A stretch of DNA of 64,000 bases from Bacteroidota bacterium (GTDB lineage Bacteria; Bacteroidota; Bacteroidia; B-17B0; Aurantibacillaceae). The translations under genes and the position numbers were made by a program. The stretch lies in the NCBI GenBank assembly GCA_021156365.1, contig JAJNDK010000005.1, positions 124,001 through 188,000 of the forward strand. The letters are read 5' to 3'. Under the pieces are notes generated by a model, which was not told the DNA's origin, made no database searches, and worked only from the letters and a program-made list of their open reading frames with translations. How positions within the stretch are numbered: position 1 is the stretch's first letter; the number at the start of each line of letters is the position of its first letter. Shown one piece after another: positions 7,818-15,885 of this stretch.

Positions 7818-9065
7818 TTAGTTGATCCGGATCATCAGGCTGAGGTCTAAACCAACACCGTAAGGTTTTTGTGTAACAACGTAATTCCTGTTGAATATCG
7901 AATTGATGTTGTAATACACATTCGGGCTGGCCTGCATCTGAACACGGTCCGAGAAATTTTTAACAAGACCTACGTGTATGCCCGGAGCATACACCCATTT
8001 GCTGAGTGGCGCTCCACGATGTTGTTTTTTGAACGAAAACATATTCTGCCCTTCTGCAATAACTGTATTGGCAGATAAAAGTCTCGATGCCGAAAAGCTG
8101 ATACCGGTTTTCAGACCAACATTTTTGAACTCAAACAAGCGTGAAGCCTCCACCGAAAAATTCATGTACTTATAGGAATTGGATGCGAGCGGGGCATTGT
8201 TTGCAAAAGAAACCGGTTCGTTAACAGATCCTGCAAAAGCGGAATTGTTTCCTTTGCCTACATATTTGAAAGACTGGTATCCTGCAGCTGCCTGCACCAT
8301 CCATTTGTTTTTATATACAAAGCCCGCTTTCACGGAGGTATTGTAGCTGTATACTTTCGATTGGTTCTTCAGGTTGTTTACATAGAGGTCGGAATAATTG
8401 TTCCAGTATTGACCATCATACATGTTATGCCTGTTTGCATTTTTACTGATCTGATAATTGGACGCCTGCGGATTAAAGCCAAGACCTACATACCAGTCAA
8501 AATTTTTCTTTCCCGGCATTGTATGAGCAGCGCCTGCTGTTTCAGGAACATCCGCATTCATCGCCAGGATAATTTTCTTTTGCTCCGGCTTATTGAATGT
8601 CACGCTGTGTAATTCCATCAGCTCTGATTGAATATAAGCCATCGCAACCGGGCTTAGCTCTTTTTTCTGTTTGGACAAACTCAGCAGCGATCGTTCGAAA
8701 ACAACCGGTAACACTTTTGTCGATTCAGCCTGCTGATGAAGATGCGGCGGATAAACAGAAGATATTTTTTTCGGGGAATGTTTTGTGGAAGCCGGTTCAG
8801 GCCATTCGTTGAAATACGCCTGCTCTGTACTTTCAGCAGCAAAATTTGCACTTATCTTTTCTCCGGAGGGGCTGTAAGAAGGAGACAACAGGAAAAAAGC
8901 AGCGCCAAGGATCACACATCCCGCAAGACAGGAACTATAGAAGATCCTTTTTCTTTTTGCTTTCTGCGCAGCTCCCAATGCCTTCGCCGAAATTTCAATG
9001 GATGAAACTCCGGGCCCTGCTTCGGCAAGCTGTTCAGCTAAATGTATGTTGTTGCTTTTTGCCAT
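7818..9065 (-). CDS. Dual-membrane anti-sigma-like protein with C-terminal beta-barrel (second paralogue)
   Basis: The 415-residue protein has three parts: a cytoplasmic segment (1-40) with the sequence PGVSSIEIS and a basic AQKAKRKR stretch, one membrane helix (about 41-61), a periplasmic linker (about 62-180), and a C-terminal region of alternating aromatic/polar strands from NFDWYVGLG to the end typical of an outer-membrane barrel. The layout matches the dual-membrane-spanning anti-sigma (Dma) proteins known from Bacteroides, in which the cytoplasmic end binds an ECF sigma factor and the barrel sits in the outer membrane. It is a paralogue of the 9289-10668 product with the same N-terminal motif. 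It has its own upstream TATATTTG element, so it may be expressed separately from the sigma gene. The functional assignment is inferred. Confidence 0.8.
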   Translation of the reverse strand: MAKSNNIHLAEQLAEAGPGVSSIEISAKALGAAQKAKRKRIFYSSCLAGCVILGAAFFLLSPSYSPSGEKISANFAAESTEQAYFNEWPEPASTKHSPKKISSVYPPHLHQQAESTKVLPVVFERSLLSLSKQKKELSPVAMAYIQSELMELHSVTFNKPEQKKIILAMNADVPETAGAAHTMPGKKNFDWYVGLGFNPQASNYQISKNANRHNMYDGQYWNNYSDLYVNNLKNQSKVYSYNTSVKAGFVYKNKWMVQAAAGYQSFKYVGKGNNSAFAGSVNEPVSFANNAPLASNSYKYMNFSVEASRLFEFKNVGLKTGISFSASRLLSANTVIAEGQNMFSFKKQHRGAPLSKWVYAPGIHVGLVKNFSDRVQMQASPNVYYNINSIFNRNYVVTQKPYGVGLDLSLMIRIN

Positions 9066-9115
9066 TCCGGCGGTATGCCTGTTTTACTTTAGATGCTTCT
9101 TAACTTAATTTTACA

Positions 9116-9123
9116 CAAATATA
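9116..9123 (-). promoter_or_regulatory. -7 element for the second dual-membrane gene
   Basis: The minus strand reads TATATTTG, an exact TAnnTTTG match, 50 bases before the ATG at 9065. It lies in the 223-base gap between the two barrel paralogues and suggests an independent transcript. Confidence 0.5.
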
Positions 9124-9288
9124 CTAAAAACTCAGTTTTTCCGGTGATTGCTTACTTATCGTTGGCCGATTTTAAGCTTGCTTTCACCGATATCCCCACA
9201 GTGTTAAAAGAAGTTTTCGCCTGTTTATTGTGCATTTTAACAAAATAATCTGCATTTTGACCTTAAAAGAGGAGAAAAAAGACAAATG

Positions 9289-10668
9289 TTAATTTATCCG
9301 GATCAGCAAATTCAGATCAAACCCGACACCATAGGGTCTCTGCGCGATAAGGTATTTTTTGCCGAACATAGAGCTCAGGTTATAAAAAGCATTCGGACCT
9401 GCCTGTAGTTGAACACGGTTCCCGATATTTTTCACAACACCGATATGCGCTGAGGAGCCGAACATCCATTTGTTCAATGGTGCTCCGTTGTACCTGTGCC
9501 TGTATGTATACGCATGGTTCTCATCCACAACCAGCGTATTGGCAGCTACTAAATACGATGTCGAAAAACCGGCGCCTGTTCTGATCCCGAAGCTTTTGAA
9601 ATTGAATACCCGTGATCCTTCTACTGAAACCTGCATATGCCGGAATTCATTTTTAACAAGATTGCTTCCGCTGCTAAAGGACATAACGCTGCCACCATTT
9701 GAATTGGGAACAACCGAAGTTACTATAACGGGTGGCGGTCCCGGAGAAACGATCGTATCCACTGTGTATACGGTTTCGTAGTACTGATAATACTGGTATG
9801 CGATTGCCGCCTGAAGCATCCATTTACGTTTGTAGGCAAAACCGAATTTCAATGATGCATTATAGTTCCACACTTTGCGCAGCTCATTTTGCCGGTTGGT
9901 GGAATAAATATCTGTAAACACCGGAGCGTATTTAGCGTCACGGTTTTTATTTGACTGAATGGTATATGTTGTGAGCTGCGGATCAATTCCGGCGCCGGCA
10001 TACCAAACATAATTCTTTTGCTTTTTTGCAGGCAGGGAATCTTTCGGACTTATAAGTTCTGGCAACAATCCTGCATCTTTTAATGCAGAATCATTTTGTA
10101 CTGTAACAGGAAAAGAGATTGCTTTGTTAAGTGGCAGGCTGATCCAGACTGGTTCCGATCTACTTACCTCGTTGTTTGTTGGTATTCCTACAATCACAGA
10201 CTCACGATTTGTTGCCAATAAAACCGGGGTTGAAGCAGCGGTTGGCTGAATGCCTGCCTTTTCCGCTTTGCCGGATCCCATCTTCTTTTTCGGGCTCACA
10301 CTTACTGCCGTATTGTTTATGTTGACCTCTGCAATGCTTTGCGATTCTTTTGTCGGCACTTTACCCAAAGAGATCTCATCTCTGCTTACAGGAGCTTCTG
10401 ATGGAACAGGCTTTTGTATGTCAGAATGAAGTACGCCCGAAGCAATCGTATTGTTTGTTTTCACGGCCGGTGTAAAAAGTACAAGGCTTGAAACACCAAG
10501 TACAGCAATGCCTGCAAAGAACCAGATAAAAATTCGCTTTTTCCTTTTTTCCTTTTGGGCAGCCTCCAGTTTCTTCATGGAGATCTCAAAGGAAGAGATG
10601 CCCGGCTGTACCTCCAGGTTATCAAGCGATTGTTTGATAAACGATTCTATATGTTCTTTATTTTCCAT
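9289..10668 (-). CDS. Dual-membrane anti-sigma-like protein with C-terminal beta-barrel (first paralogue)
   Basis: The 459-residue protein has a cytoplasmic segment (1-45) containing PGISSFEIS and the basic AAQKEKRKKR stretch, a membrane helix (about 46-66), a long periplasmic linker rich in Ser, Pro and Val (about 67-215) and a C-terminal outer-membrane barrel starting near NYVWYAGAG and ending GFDLNLLIRIN. It directly follows the ECF sigma gene: the sigma stop and this start share one base (TGATG), so translation is coupled and the two products probably interact. This gene order is what is expected for a sigma/anti-sigma pair. The barrel strand pattern closely parallels that of the 7818-9065 product. 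No anti-sigma zinc motif (HxxxCxxC) is present, so it is not a canonical FecR/ZAS protein. Confidence 0.85.
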   Translation of the reverse strand: MENKEHIESFIKQSLDNLEVQPGISSFEISMKKLEAAQKEKRKKRIFIWFFAGIAVLGVSSLVLFTPAVKTNNTIASGVLHSDIQKPVPSEAPVSRDEISLGKVPTKESQSIAEVNINNTAVSVSPKKKMGSGKAEKAGIQPTAASTPVLLATNRESVIVGIPTNNEVSRSEPVWISLPLNKAISFPVTVQNDSALKDAGLLPELISPKDSLPAKKQKNYVWYAGAGIDPQLTTYTIQSNKNRDAKYAPVFTDIYSTNRQNELRKVWNYNASLKFGFAYKRKWMLQAAIAYQYYQYYETVYTVDTIVSPGPPPVIVTSVVPNSNGGSVMSFSSGSNLVKNEFRHMQVSVEGSRVFNFKSFGIRTGAGFSTSYLVAANTLVVDENHAYTYRHRYNGAPLNKWMFGSSAHIGVVKNIGNRVQLQAGPNAFYNLSSMFGKKYLIAQRPYGVGFDLNLLIRIN

Positions 10669-11219
10669 CAGGCGTATTTGTTGCCGTTATCAACCGTTTG
10701 TTTCTTTACTAATTTTATCAGAACCTGCTTTGCCCTGGAGAACTGCGAACGACTGGTACTTTCTGTTATCCCTAATTTTTCCCCGATCTCTTTGTGTGAG
10801 AATTCCTCTATCAAAAATAAGTTGATGATCGTTCTGTATCCATCCGGCAAAGAACCCAGACAGGCCATTAATTGTTTGGTGCTGATCTGTTGCTGCTCTT
10901 CTTCTGTTATATCCACATTGTCCACTATTGCCAGGTCTCTCTCAAAACGGATCCTGTTCTTTTTCTTCAAAGCTGTGAGCGCTGTATTCACTGCTATCCG
11001 TTTGGCCCAGCCTTCAAAGCTTCCTTCTCCTTTATATGATTTCAGGTTCATAAAGACTTTCACAAAAGCATCCTGCATCACATCTTCTGCTTCATCCCTG
11101 TCGGTGATATACCTTACACAAAGGCCAAGGAGCTTTGGAGCCAGATAATTGTACAGATCGGCTTGCGCACTTCGGTCATTACGCTTACATTTTTCTAATA
11201 TATCCGGCAGGTCTTTCAA
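10668..11219 (-). CDS. ECF-type RNA polymerase sigma factor (sigma-70 family)
   Basis: The 183-residue protein has the two ECF domains: region 2 at about 20-95, including the DEAEDVMQDAFVKVF core-binding helix and EGWAKRIAVNTAL, and region 4 at about 125-180 with EFSHKEIGEKLGITESTSRSQFSRAK as the helix-turn-helix that reads the -35 element. The start codon is TTG at 11219. An ATG at 11234 is out of frame and stops after four codons across a run of seven Ts, so it is not used unless slippage occurs. The downstream dual-membrane protein overlaps its stop by one base and is the likely regulator. An exact TAnnTTTG box lies 17 bases upstream. Confidence 0.95.
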   Translation of the reverse strand: MKDLPDILEKCKRNDRSAQADLYNYLAPKLLGLCVRYITDRDEAEDVMQDAFVKVFMNLKSYKGEGSFEGWAKRIAVNTALTALKKKNRIRFERDLAIVDNVDITEEEQQQISTKQLMACLGSLPDGYRTIINLFLIEEFSHKEIGEKLGITESTSRSQFSRAKQVLIKLVKKQTVDNGNKYA

Positions 11220-11235
11220 AAAAATCGCATTCGTT

Positions 11236-11243
11236 CAAAGCTA
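11236..11243 (-). promoter_or_regulatory. -7 element for the ECF sigma gene
   Basis: The minus strand reads TAGCTTTG, an exact TAnnTTTG match, 17 bases before the TTG start. This suggests that the sigma operon is transcribed by the housekeeping sigma factor. Confidence 0.5.
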
Positions 11244-11284
11244 AGTTATAAAGAAGTCTCCTACCATTTTTACTTTCTTCAAAA

Positions 11285-11986
11285 TTAAAACGCAAATCCT
11301 ACGGAAAGCTGTTGAACAGGTTTAAAACGGAAATCCAGTTCCCAGATATCTGGCACACCGTCATACACCACGCGATCCGATTTGCCGGCAAAACATCCAA
11401 ACCCGCTTTCCAGTGAGAAGACCAGCCCGTTCTTTAGTTTCCAGCGAATACCAATCGCAGGATCGAGATTTATTATATGTTCTGCAACAGTGTATTGATA
11501 GATCATCGGAGGAGGATCCGTAAATACAAAGTAGTCGACTCTTCCAAGGAAACTCAGCTCTCTTGTTTCCTGAGCATACATATACCCAATATCAAAACTA
11601 AAATAGGGTTGAACCGCTTTATCAGACAAGAGCCACTGGCAGCCGGCACTGACACCAAATCCATTCATATGTATTTTCCGGCGTCTAAATGAATTGAGTG
11701 TCTGTTCTTCCTTTTTATAGGAAGCATGGATATAGGACAAATCCGATCGCAACAGCACTCTCTTCTTTCCATAGCGAAAATAGAGCCCGGGTACGGGATG
11801 TTGCCGCCAATGTTGCCTTAATTCACTTCCACTTGCCGTCGGATAACAATTCAGTGAATACAAATTCACTCCGGCCTCAAATCGCTTGTGTGGCGGAGCA
11901 ACCGGGATTTCTCCTCCCGGTTGCCCTTTGCTGACATATACCGCCAAACACACACACATCAGTACAAGTATGTTTTTTCTTCTCAT
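11285..11986 (-). CDS. Outer-membrane beta-barrel-like protein
   Basis: I place the start at the ATG at 11986, which gives a 233-residue product beginning MRRKNILVLMCVCLAVYVSKGQ, a good signal peptide. The same frame is open to 12064 but that extension would put 26 charged residues before the signal and overlap the upstream gene. The mature part has alternating strands such as GVNLYSLN, KRVLLRSDLSYIHASY and GFGVSAGCQWLL, typical of a small outer-membrane barrel. The end (PVQQLSVGFAF) finishes with Phe, as outer-membrane barrels usually do. No named family is recognised. It may be co-transcribed with the lipoprotein gene at 12042-13031. Confidence 0.8.
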   Translation of the reverse strand: MRRKNILVLMCVCLAVYVSKGQPGGEIPVAPPHKRFEAGVNLYSLNCYPTASGSELRQHWRQHPVPGLYFRYGKKRVLLRSDLSYIHASYKKEEQTLNSFRRRKIHMNGFGVSAGCQWLLSDKAVQPYFSFDIGYMYAQETRELSFLGRVDYFVFTDPPPMIYQYTVAEHIINLDPAIGIRWKLKNGLVFSLESGFGCFAGKSDRVVYDGVPDIWELDFRFKPVQQLSVGFAF

Positions 11987-12041
11987 TTTGTTTGTTCCCG
12001 TAGTGATTTTTTTGATCCTCCTTTTTTCATGTTTCCTACTA

Positions 12042-13031
12042 TTAAAGTGACAGTTTTTTAGCATACACCGGCATCTCTGTACCGCCCCACTCTACCGCTG
12101 TGAAACCACTGCGTGAGAATGCAGGCAGAACCGGCTCTTTCGTTTCCACATATGTTGCACTTGGCTGGAAAGCCATGAACACACGGATCAGGTTATCGGG
12201 TTTCGGAGAGATATGAAGCGGCGCCTTTTCGGTATAGGTTTCTCCTGCAAAATGAATGATGTTATAGGCATTGTCCTGCATTTTTGGCAACCAGAAAACG
12301 ATCATATCATTGTATTCCTTTGGTGTAAGCCCCATTTTAGGTAAGATATTTTGCAGGAATTTCCTGGTATCGCTTCCTTTTACACAATATCCTGCATTCA
12401 TATCAAAATTATAAGGTGTGGCAGGCACTCCTTCCCAGAACAGGTATTGGTATTCCTGGTTATCATCGCTATTGATAAGTGTTCCGTCGGGTTTGGCTTT
12501 TACGGTCCAGCCTTTTTTAGAGGTATTGTACTCCGGATAGGTAACAGTGAGCTTCCCGTCGTATAACAATTCCACATCTACATTGGTGGTTTTCTGCGGA
12601 TAAAGATAAATTACGGGCTTCAGGATCACTATCTGCATGGAATCAGTACGCATATTGCAGACATTGACTTTCCTTGCATAACCGGGTTGACCGAAACAAC
12701 CGCATACATATGGAACCGAATCGTTCAGCAGCTCAAATTCAAAAGCTACATTGGTTATATTGTTTTGAAAAGCGGCCGGCAGATTTTGAGGTGCCAGTAC
12801 TGCAAGCGTTGGAGATACAGGAGATGTACCGTTGCTATACACATTGAGCAGCCACAGGTTCGTGTCGGGCCAGCATCTTTCAACGGTAGCTTTTGCTGTG
12901 TGAATACATCCTTGGGATGGCGGCGGCGGCGGCGGGTCTTGTCCGCAATCGTGATCCTCTTTTTTGCAGGAAGAAATGACTACTCCGAGTAGTAATCCTG
13001 CGATGGCTAAATAGTTAAATGATGTTCTCAT
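12042..13031 (-). CDS. Lipoprotein with conserved KPVIYLYP domain, function unknown
   Basis: The 329-residue protein has a lipoprotein signal peptide with the lipobox ISSC at about residue 22, followed by a short acidic segment and a run of six prolines. From about residue 130 there is a domain beginning KPVIYLYP and ending in FTAVEWGG, a pairing I know from uncharacterised exported proteins of Bacteroidota and Firmicutes. Inside it are conserved-looking segments LFWEG and MIVFWLPKM. No catalytic function is established to my knowledge. The Pro run sits next to GGCGGCGGCG-like sequence and may be polymorphic in length. It lies upstream of the barrel gene on the same strand. Confidence 0.85.
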   Translation of the reverse strand: MRTSFNYLAIAGLLLGVVISSCKKEDHDCGQDPPPPPPSQGCIHTAKATVERCWPDTNLWLLNVYSNGTSPVSPTLAVLAPQNLPAAFQNNITNVAFEFELLNDSVPYVCGCFGQPGYARKVNVCNMRTDSMQIVILKPVIYLYPQKTTNVDVELLYDGKLTVTYPEYNTSKKGWTVKAKPDGTLINSDDNQEYQYLFWEGVPATPYNFDMNAGYCVKGSDTRKFLQNILPKMGLTPKEYNDMIVFWLPKMQDNAYNIIHFAGETYTEKAPLHISPKPDNLIRVFMAFQPSATYVETKEPVLPAFSRSGFTAVEWGGTEMPVYAKKLSL

Positions 13032-13096
13032 AATAAGTTCTTTTATTACAAGACTCCCGAAACCCGGAAACGCTGCACCGGAAATAAAATTATTTT

Positions 13097-13576
13097 TTAG
13101 TCCTCTATTTTCGCCAGCTCGGCGGCATAATCCATTTGCAGGTCCTCATGAAGGGAAGAGATGAGTGTATGGATCTTTTTCAGTTGCTGTTCATACATGT
13201 TTACGATCAGCTTGCTATCATAAAATGGGATACCGGATCTCTTCAGCTTAACACAGAAATAGATCAGCAGATCAATAGTAGCAGTCTTTTCACCCATATA
13301 CTTACAGTATTTATTGATGTACCGCAGCACTTTTCGCAGGGATTTTTTGGTATAATACAGATTTCCCTGTCCTCTCATCAATATAAAATCTTCATCGATC
13401 TGCTCCTTCAGCCGGGTGATATAGGCCTGTGTGTTATGCGCCTCAAATAACAGAAAATCAAGATACTCCTTGTTGTCTTTTTTGTAGCGGGCCAGCGCCA
13501 CGCAGATCTCTGCCAGCTCTTTCGGGTCAAGAGACTGCAATTCCTTTTTTACATCATTCAGGCTGGCGGCTTTCAT
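13097..13576 (-). CDS. Small helical protein of unknown function (DUF6155-like)
   Basis: The 159-residue product is soluble and almost entirely helical, starting with SLNDVKKELQSLDPKELAEI. Its size and the Lys-rich pattern recall the DUF6155 family, but this is from memory and weak. No catalytic residues stand out. The ATG at 13576 lies only five bases after an exact TACCTTTG element, so its transcript is probably leaderless. It is monocistronic and divergent from the LpxR-like gene. Confidence 0.8.
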   Translation of the reverse strand: MKAASLNDVKKELQSLDPKELAEICVALARYKKDNKEYLDFLLFEAHNTQAYITRLKEQIDEDFILMRGQGNLYYTKKSLRKVLRYINKYCKYMGEKTATIDLLIYFCVKLKRSGIPFYDSKLIVNMYEQQLKKIHTLISSLHEDLQMDYAAELAKIED

Positions 13577-13581
13577 GCAGG

Positions 13582-13589
13582 CAAAGGTA
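13582..13589 (-). promoter_or_regulatory. -7 element giving a probable leaderless transcript
   Basis: The minus strand reads TACCTTTG, an exact TAnnTTTG match. Only five bases separate it from the ATG at 13576, so transcription should begin at or next to the start codon. Confidence 0.5.
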
Positions 13590-13691
13590 CAGATTTACGA
13601 TTTACCTGTCAGCACTATTTTTGAGAATGACTTGTGATTTAAATTTCGCTTACATCCGATCCGGAATCCATTCTTTTTCGTAGATTGAGGT

Positions 13692-14666
13692 ATGCGCATT
13701 TTTCTTTTATCCCTTTTTGTCTTCTTTTCTGCTCCTGCCTTTTCGCAGGCGGACAGCTCCACATTGCAGCCAAAAACAGAGAATTATTTCCGTTTCACCT
13801 ACGACAATGATTTTTTCAGTGCTACCGACCGGTATTATACACAAGGTATTCAGCTCGTTTTCATTCACCCTGTTGTAAAACATTCTCCTTTTTCCAAAAC
13901 GCTGATACCGCTGGGTAAAACGGCTCGTAATTATTATGGTTTTCAACTGGAACAGGATTGTTTCACACCGCGCAGCATCCGTCACGAAGAGATCTTTTAC
14001 GGGGAACGGCCCTTCTCTGCCACCTTCTTTATTTCTCATTTGCTCCGATCGCTGGACCTCCTAAAAAAACGATCGCTCACTACGCAGCTGGACATGGGTG
14101 TTATCGGGCCCTGCGCGCGCTGCGAGGATGAGCAAAAAGCCATACACAAAGCTCTTGTCAATATTTATCCCCAAGGCTGGGAACACCAGATAAAAAACGA
14201 TGTGATCCTAAATTACCGCACTTCATTTGAAAAAGGGCTGATCAACACCCGGCATTTTGAGCTGATGGGAAACACTTCCGCCCGGATCGGCACACTTTAT
14301 ACGGATATTGGACTCGGCCTGCATTTCCGACTTGGTATTCTGAATCCGTATTATGCCAACCCTGGCTTGTCGAAAGCTCCCTATTCGAAGAACACAAACC
14401 GCATATTCAGTACCTATGTGTACCTTAGGACAAATGCCCGCCTCGTTGGCTATAATGCGACATTGCAAGGCGGTTTGTTCAATCAGGAGAGTGTTTACAC
14501 CGTTCCTTCCGGGGATGTTTCCCGCATAGTGGCAGACGGAATTGCAGGAATTGTAATTGTATTCAAACGCGTAAGCCTTGAGTACAGCAAAGCATATGTC
14601 ACTTCTGAATTTACCGGCGGACTTGATCATGGCTGGGGAAGATGTGTGATCACACTTTGCTTTTAG
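13692..14666 (+). CDS. LpxR-family outer-membrane lipid A deacylase-like protein
   Basis: The 324-residue protein has a signal peptide (ending AFSQ) and the family signature YDNDFFSATDRYYTQG at about residues 35-50, in which the Asn-Asp and Thr positions correspond to the LpxR active site. A second conserved stretch, IHKAL followed by PQGWEHQIKND, carries the His position used in catalysis. LpxR removes the 3'-linked acyloxyacyl chain of lipid A in a calcium-dependent reaction and is itself an outer-membrane barrel. Whether this homologue acts on Bacteroidota lipid A is inferred. It is transcribed alone, 115 bases from the divergent helical gene. Confidence 0.85.
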   Translation: MRIFLLSLFVFFSAPAFSQADSSTLQPKTENYFRFTYDNDFFSATDRYYTQGIQLVFIHPVVKHSPFSKTLIPLGKTARNYYGFQLEQDCFTPRSIRHEEIFYGERPFSATFFISHLLRSLDLLKKRSLTTQLDMGVIGPCARCEDEQKAIHKALVNIYPQGWEHQIKNDVILNYRTSFEKGLINTRHFELMGNTSARIGTLYTDIGLGLHFRLGILNPYYANPGLSKAPYSKNTNRIFSTYVYLRTNARLVGYNATLQGGLFNQESVYTVPSGDVSRIVADGIAGIVIVFKRVSLEYSKAYVTSEFTGGLDHGWGRCVITLCF

Positions 14667-14823
14667 ATCTCTATTGGGGAATAATAACCCCACTATTGAG
14701 AATTTTTCTCCTTTTTTGATGCACTCTCACAATGATAAGGCTCCGGAAGCCTTTATTGATAGGAGCTGTGAGTATGGCATGGTTTTACTGAACTTACCTA
14801 TTCAACTTAAACAAATTTTTACC

Positions 14824-15291
14824 ATGGAAACAAGAATCACTTTACCGGGAGTCCGGCCAAAAGCAAACACCAACAGCCTGGTGATTATCACCGGCGCTGT
14901 AGCCGCTGCAGCAATGACACTTTATTTCCTGATCATGCGTGCCATTGGTCTGCATTATGTAATTGAGTTGCGTTACCTCAATATCCTCATCATGTTTGCC
15001 GCTGTGATTTATACTATTTCCTATCACAAAAGAATACAGGGACGAGTTAAGTACCTCGAAGGATTAAAGATCGGATTCCTTACTTCTATTGTCTCGTCTG
15101 CTTTATTCTCTGTGTTTTTGGTAATTTACCTGGTCAATGATCCTCCTTTTGTACATTATCTTACTCAGCATGCATTGTTGGGAGATGATATGGGACCACT
15201 GGCGATCGGAGGTCTTTCCTTTGCCGAAGGACTCACTTCCGGAAGCATTTTCGGGTTTGTAGCCATGCAGTATTTCCGGACGAGAGCATAA
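14824..15291 (+). CDS. Four-helix membrane protein (DUF4199-like)
   Basis: I choose the ATG at 14824, which gives a 155-residue protein starting METRITLPG. The frame is open further upstream, but that part lacks coding character. Four membrane helices are visible: about residues 18-40, 50-67, 80-105 and 127-150. This size and topology are those of DUF4199 proteins, which are common in Bacteroidota and have no assigned function. The short cytoplasmic loop KRIQGRVKYLEGLKIGF between helices 2 and 3 is typical of that family. It sits between the LpxR-like gene and an OsmC gene. Confidence 0.8.
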   Translation: METRITLPGVRPKANTNSLVIITGAVAAAAMTLYFLIMRAIGLHYVIELRYLNILIMFAAVIYTISYHKRIQGRVKYLEGLKIGFLTSIVSSALFSVFLVIYLVNDPPFVHYLTQHALLGDDMGPLAIGGLSFAEGLTSGSIFGFVAMQYFRTRA

Positions 15292-15300
15292 TTATTCTCT

Positions 15301-15308
15301 TATCTTTG
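15301..15308 (+). promoter_or_regulatory. -7 element for the OsmC gene
   Basis: TATCTTTG is an exact TAnnTTTG match, 23 bases before the ATG at 15332. No -33 box was recognised. Confidence 0.5.
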
Positions 15309-15331
15309 ATCAAAATAACCAAATCGTCTAT

Positions 15332-15748
15332 ATGAAAAGATCAGCATCAGCACACTGGGAAGGCAGTGGAAAAGAAGGTTCCGGACATCTTAGCGCACAA
15401 AGCGGCGCGTTGGATAAAACGCCTTATTCCTTCATAACACGTTTTGCAGAAGGACAGGGTACAAATCCGGAAGAATTGCTGGCCGCAGCTCATGCAGGAT
15501 GTTTTACGATGAAGCTGAGCTTTAATCTGAGCGGGGCTAATTTTATCCCGGCTTCTATCGATACCCAATGCGAGGTAACACTGGATCCCGCAAAAGGCGA
15601 GATCTCCTCTTCGAAACTTACCGTGAAGGCAAAGGTTCCTGGTATCAGCAAGGAAAAATTTGATGAGCTGGTGGCAGATGCGAAAGCCAATTGCCCGGTG
15701 TCCAAATTGTACAAAACAGAAATTACGTGCGAGGCTTCACTGGATTAA
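15332..15748 (+). CDS. OsmC-family hydroperoxide-reducing protein
   Basis: The 138-residue protein shows both OsmC redox-cysteine segments: GTNPEELLAAAHAGCF with Cys at about residue 57 and NCPVSKL with Cys at about 124. OsmC/Ohr proteins are small cytoplasmic dimers that reduce organic hydroperoxides with a thiol cofactor. The length is normal for the family. It is expressed from its own promoter and is followed by a good terminator. A second, more divergent OsmC protein is encoded at 26782-27198. Confidence 0.95.
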   Translation: MKRSASAHWEGSGKEGSGHLSAQSGALDKTPYSFITRFAEGQGTNPEELLAAAHAGCFTMKLSFNLSGANFIPASIDTQCEVTLDPAKGEISSSKLTVKAKVPGISKEKFDELVADAKANCPVSKLYKTEITCEASLD

Positions 15749-15776
15749 CGATTCCGAAGCCGCGATACTAACCAGG

Positions 15777-15810
15777 CCCTTCCTGATTCTGTCAGGGAGG
15801 GTTTTCTTTT
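15777..15810 (+). terminator. Intrinsic terminator after the OsmC gene
   Basis: The stem cccttcctga (15777-15786) pairs with tcagggaggg (15792-15801) with one G-T wobble, and TTTTCTTTT follows. Confidence 0.8.
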
Positions 15811-15885
15811 CTGATCTGGCCCTCATTAACATCTTTTCATTTTTTATCTCAGCCGTTTATTTGTACTTTTAGGAGATTATTTGCC

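Noticed and set aside
11219-11234. Upstream ATG and seven-T run as a slippage start for the sigma factor
   Set aside because: The ATG is out of frame and stops after four codons. Slippage is possible but the in-frame TTG at 11219 explains the gene more simply.
11987-12064. N-terminal extension of the barrel gene at 11285
   Set aside because: The extension places charged residues before a normal signal peptide and overlaps the upstream gene, so the ATG at 11986 is preferred.
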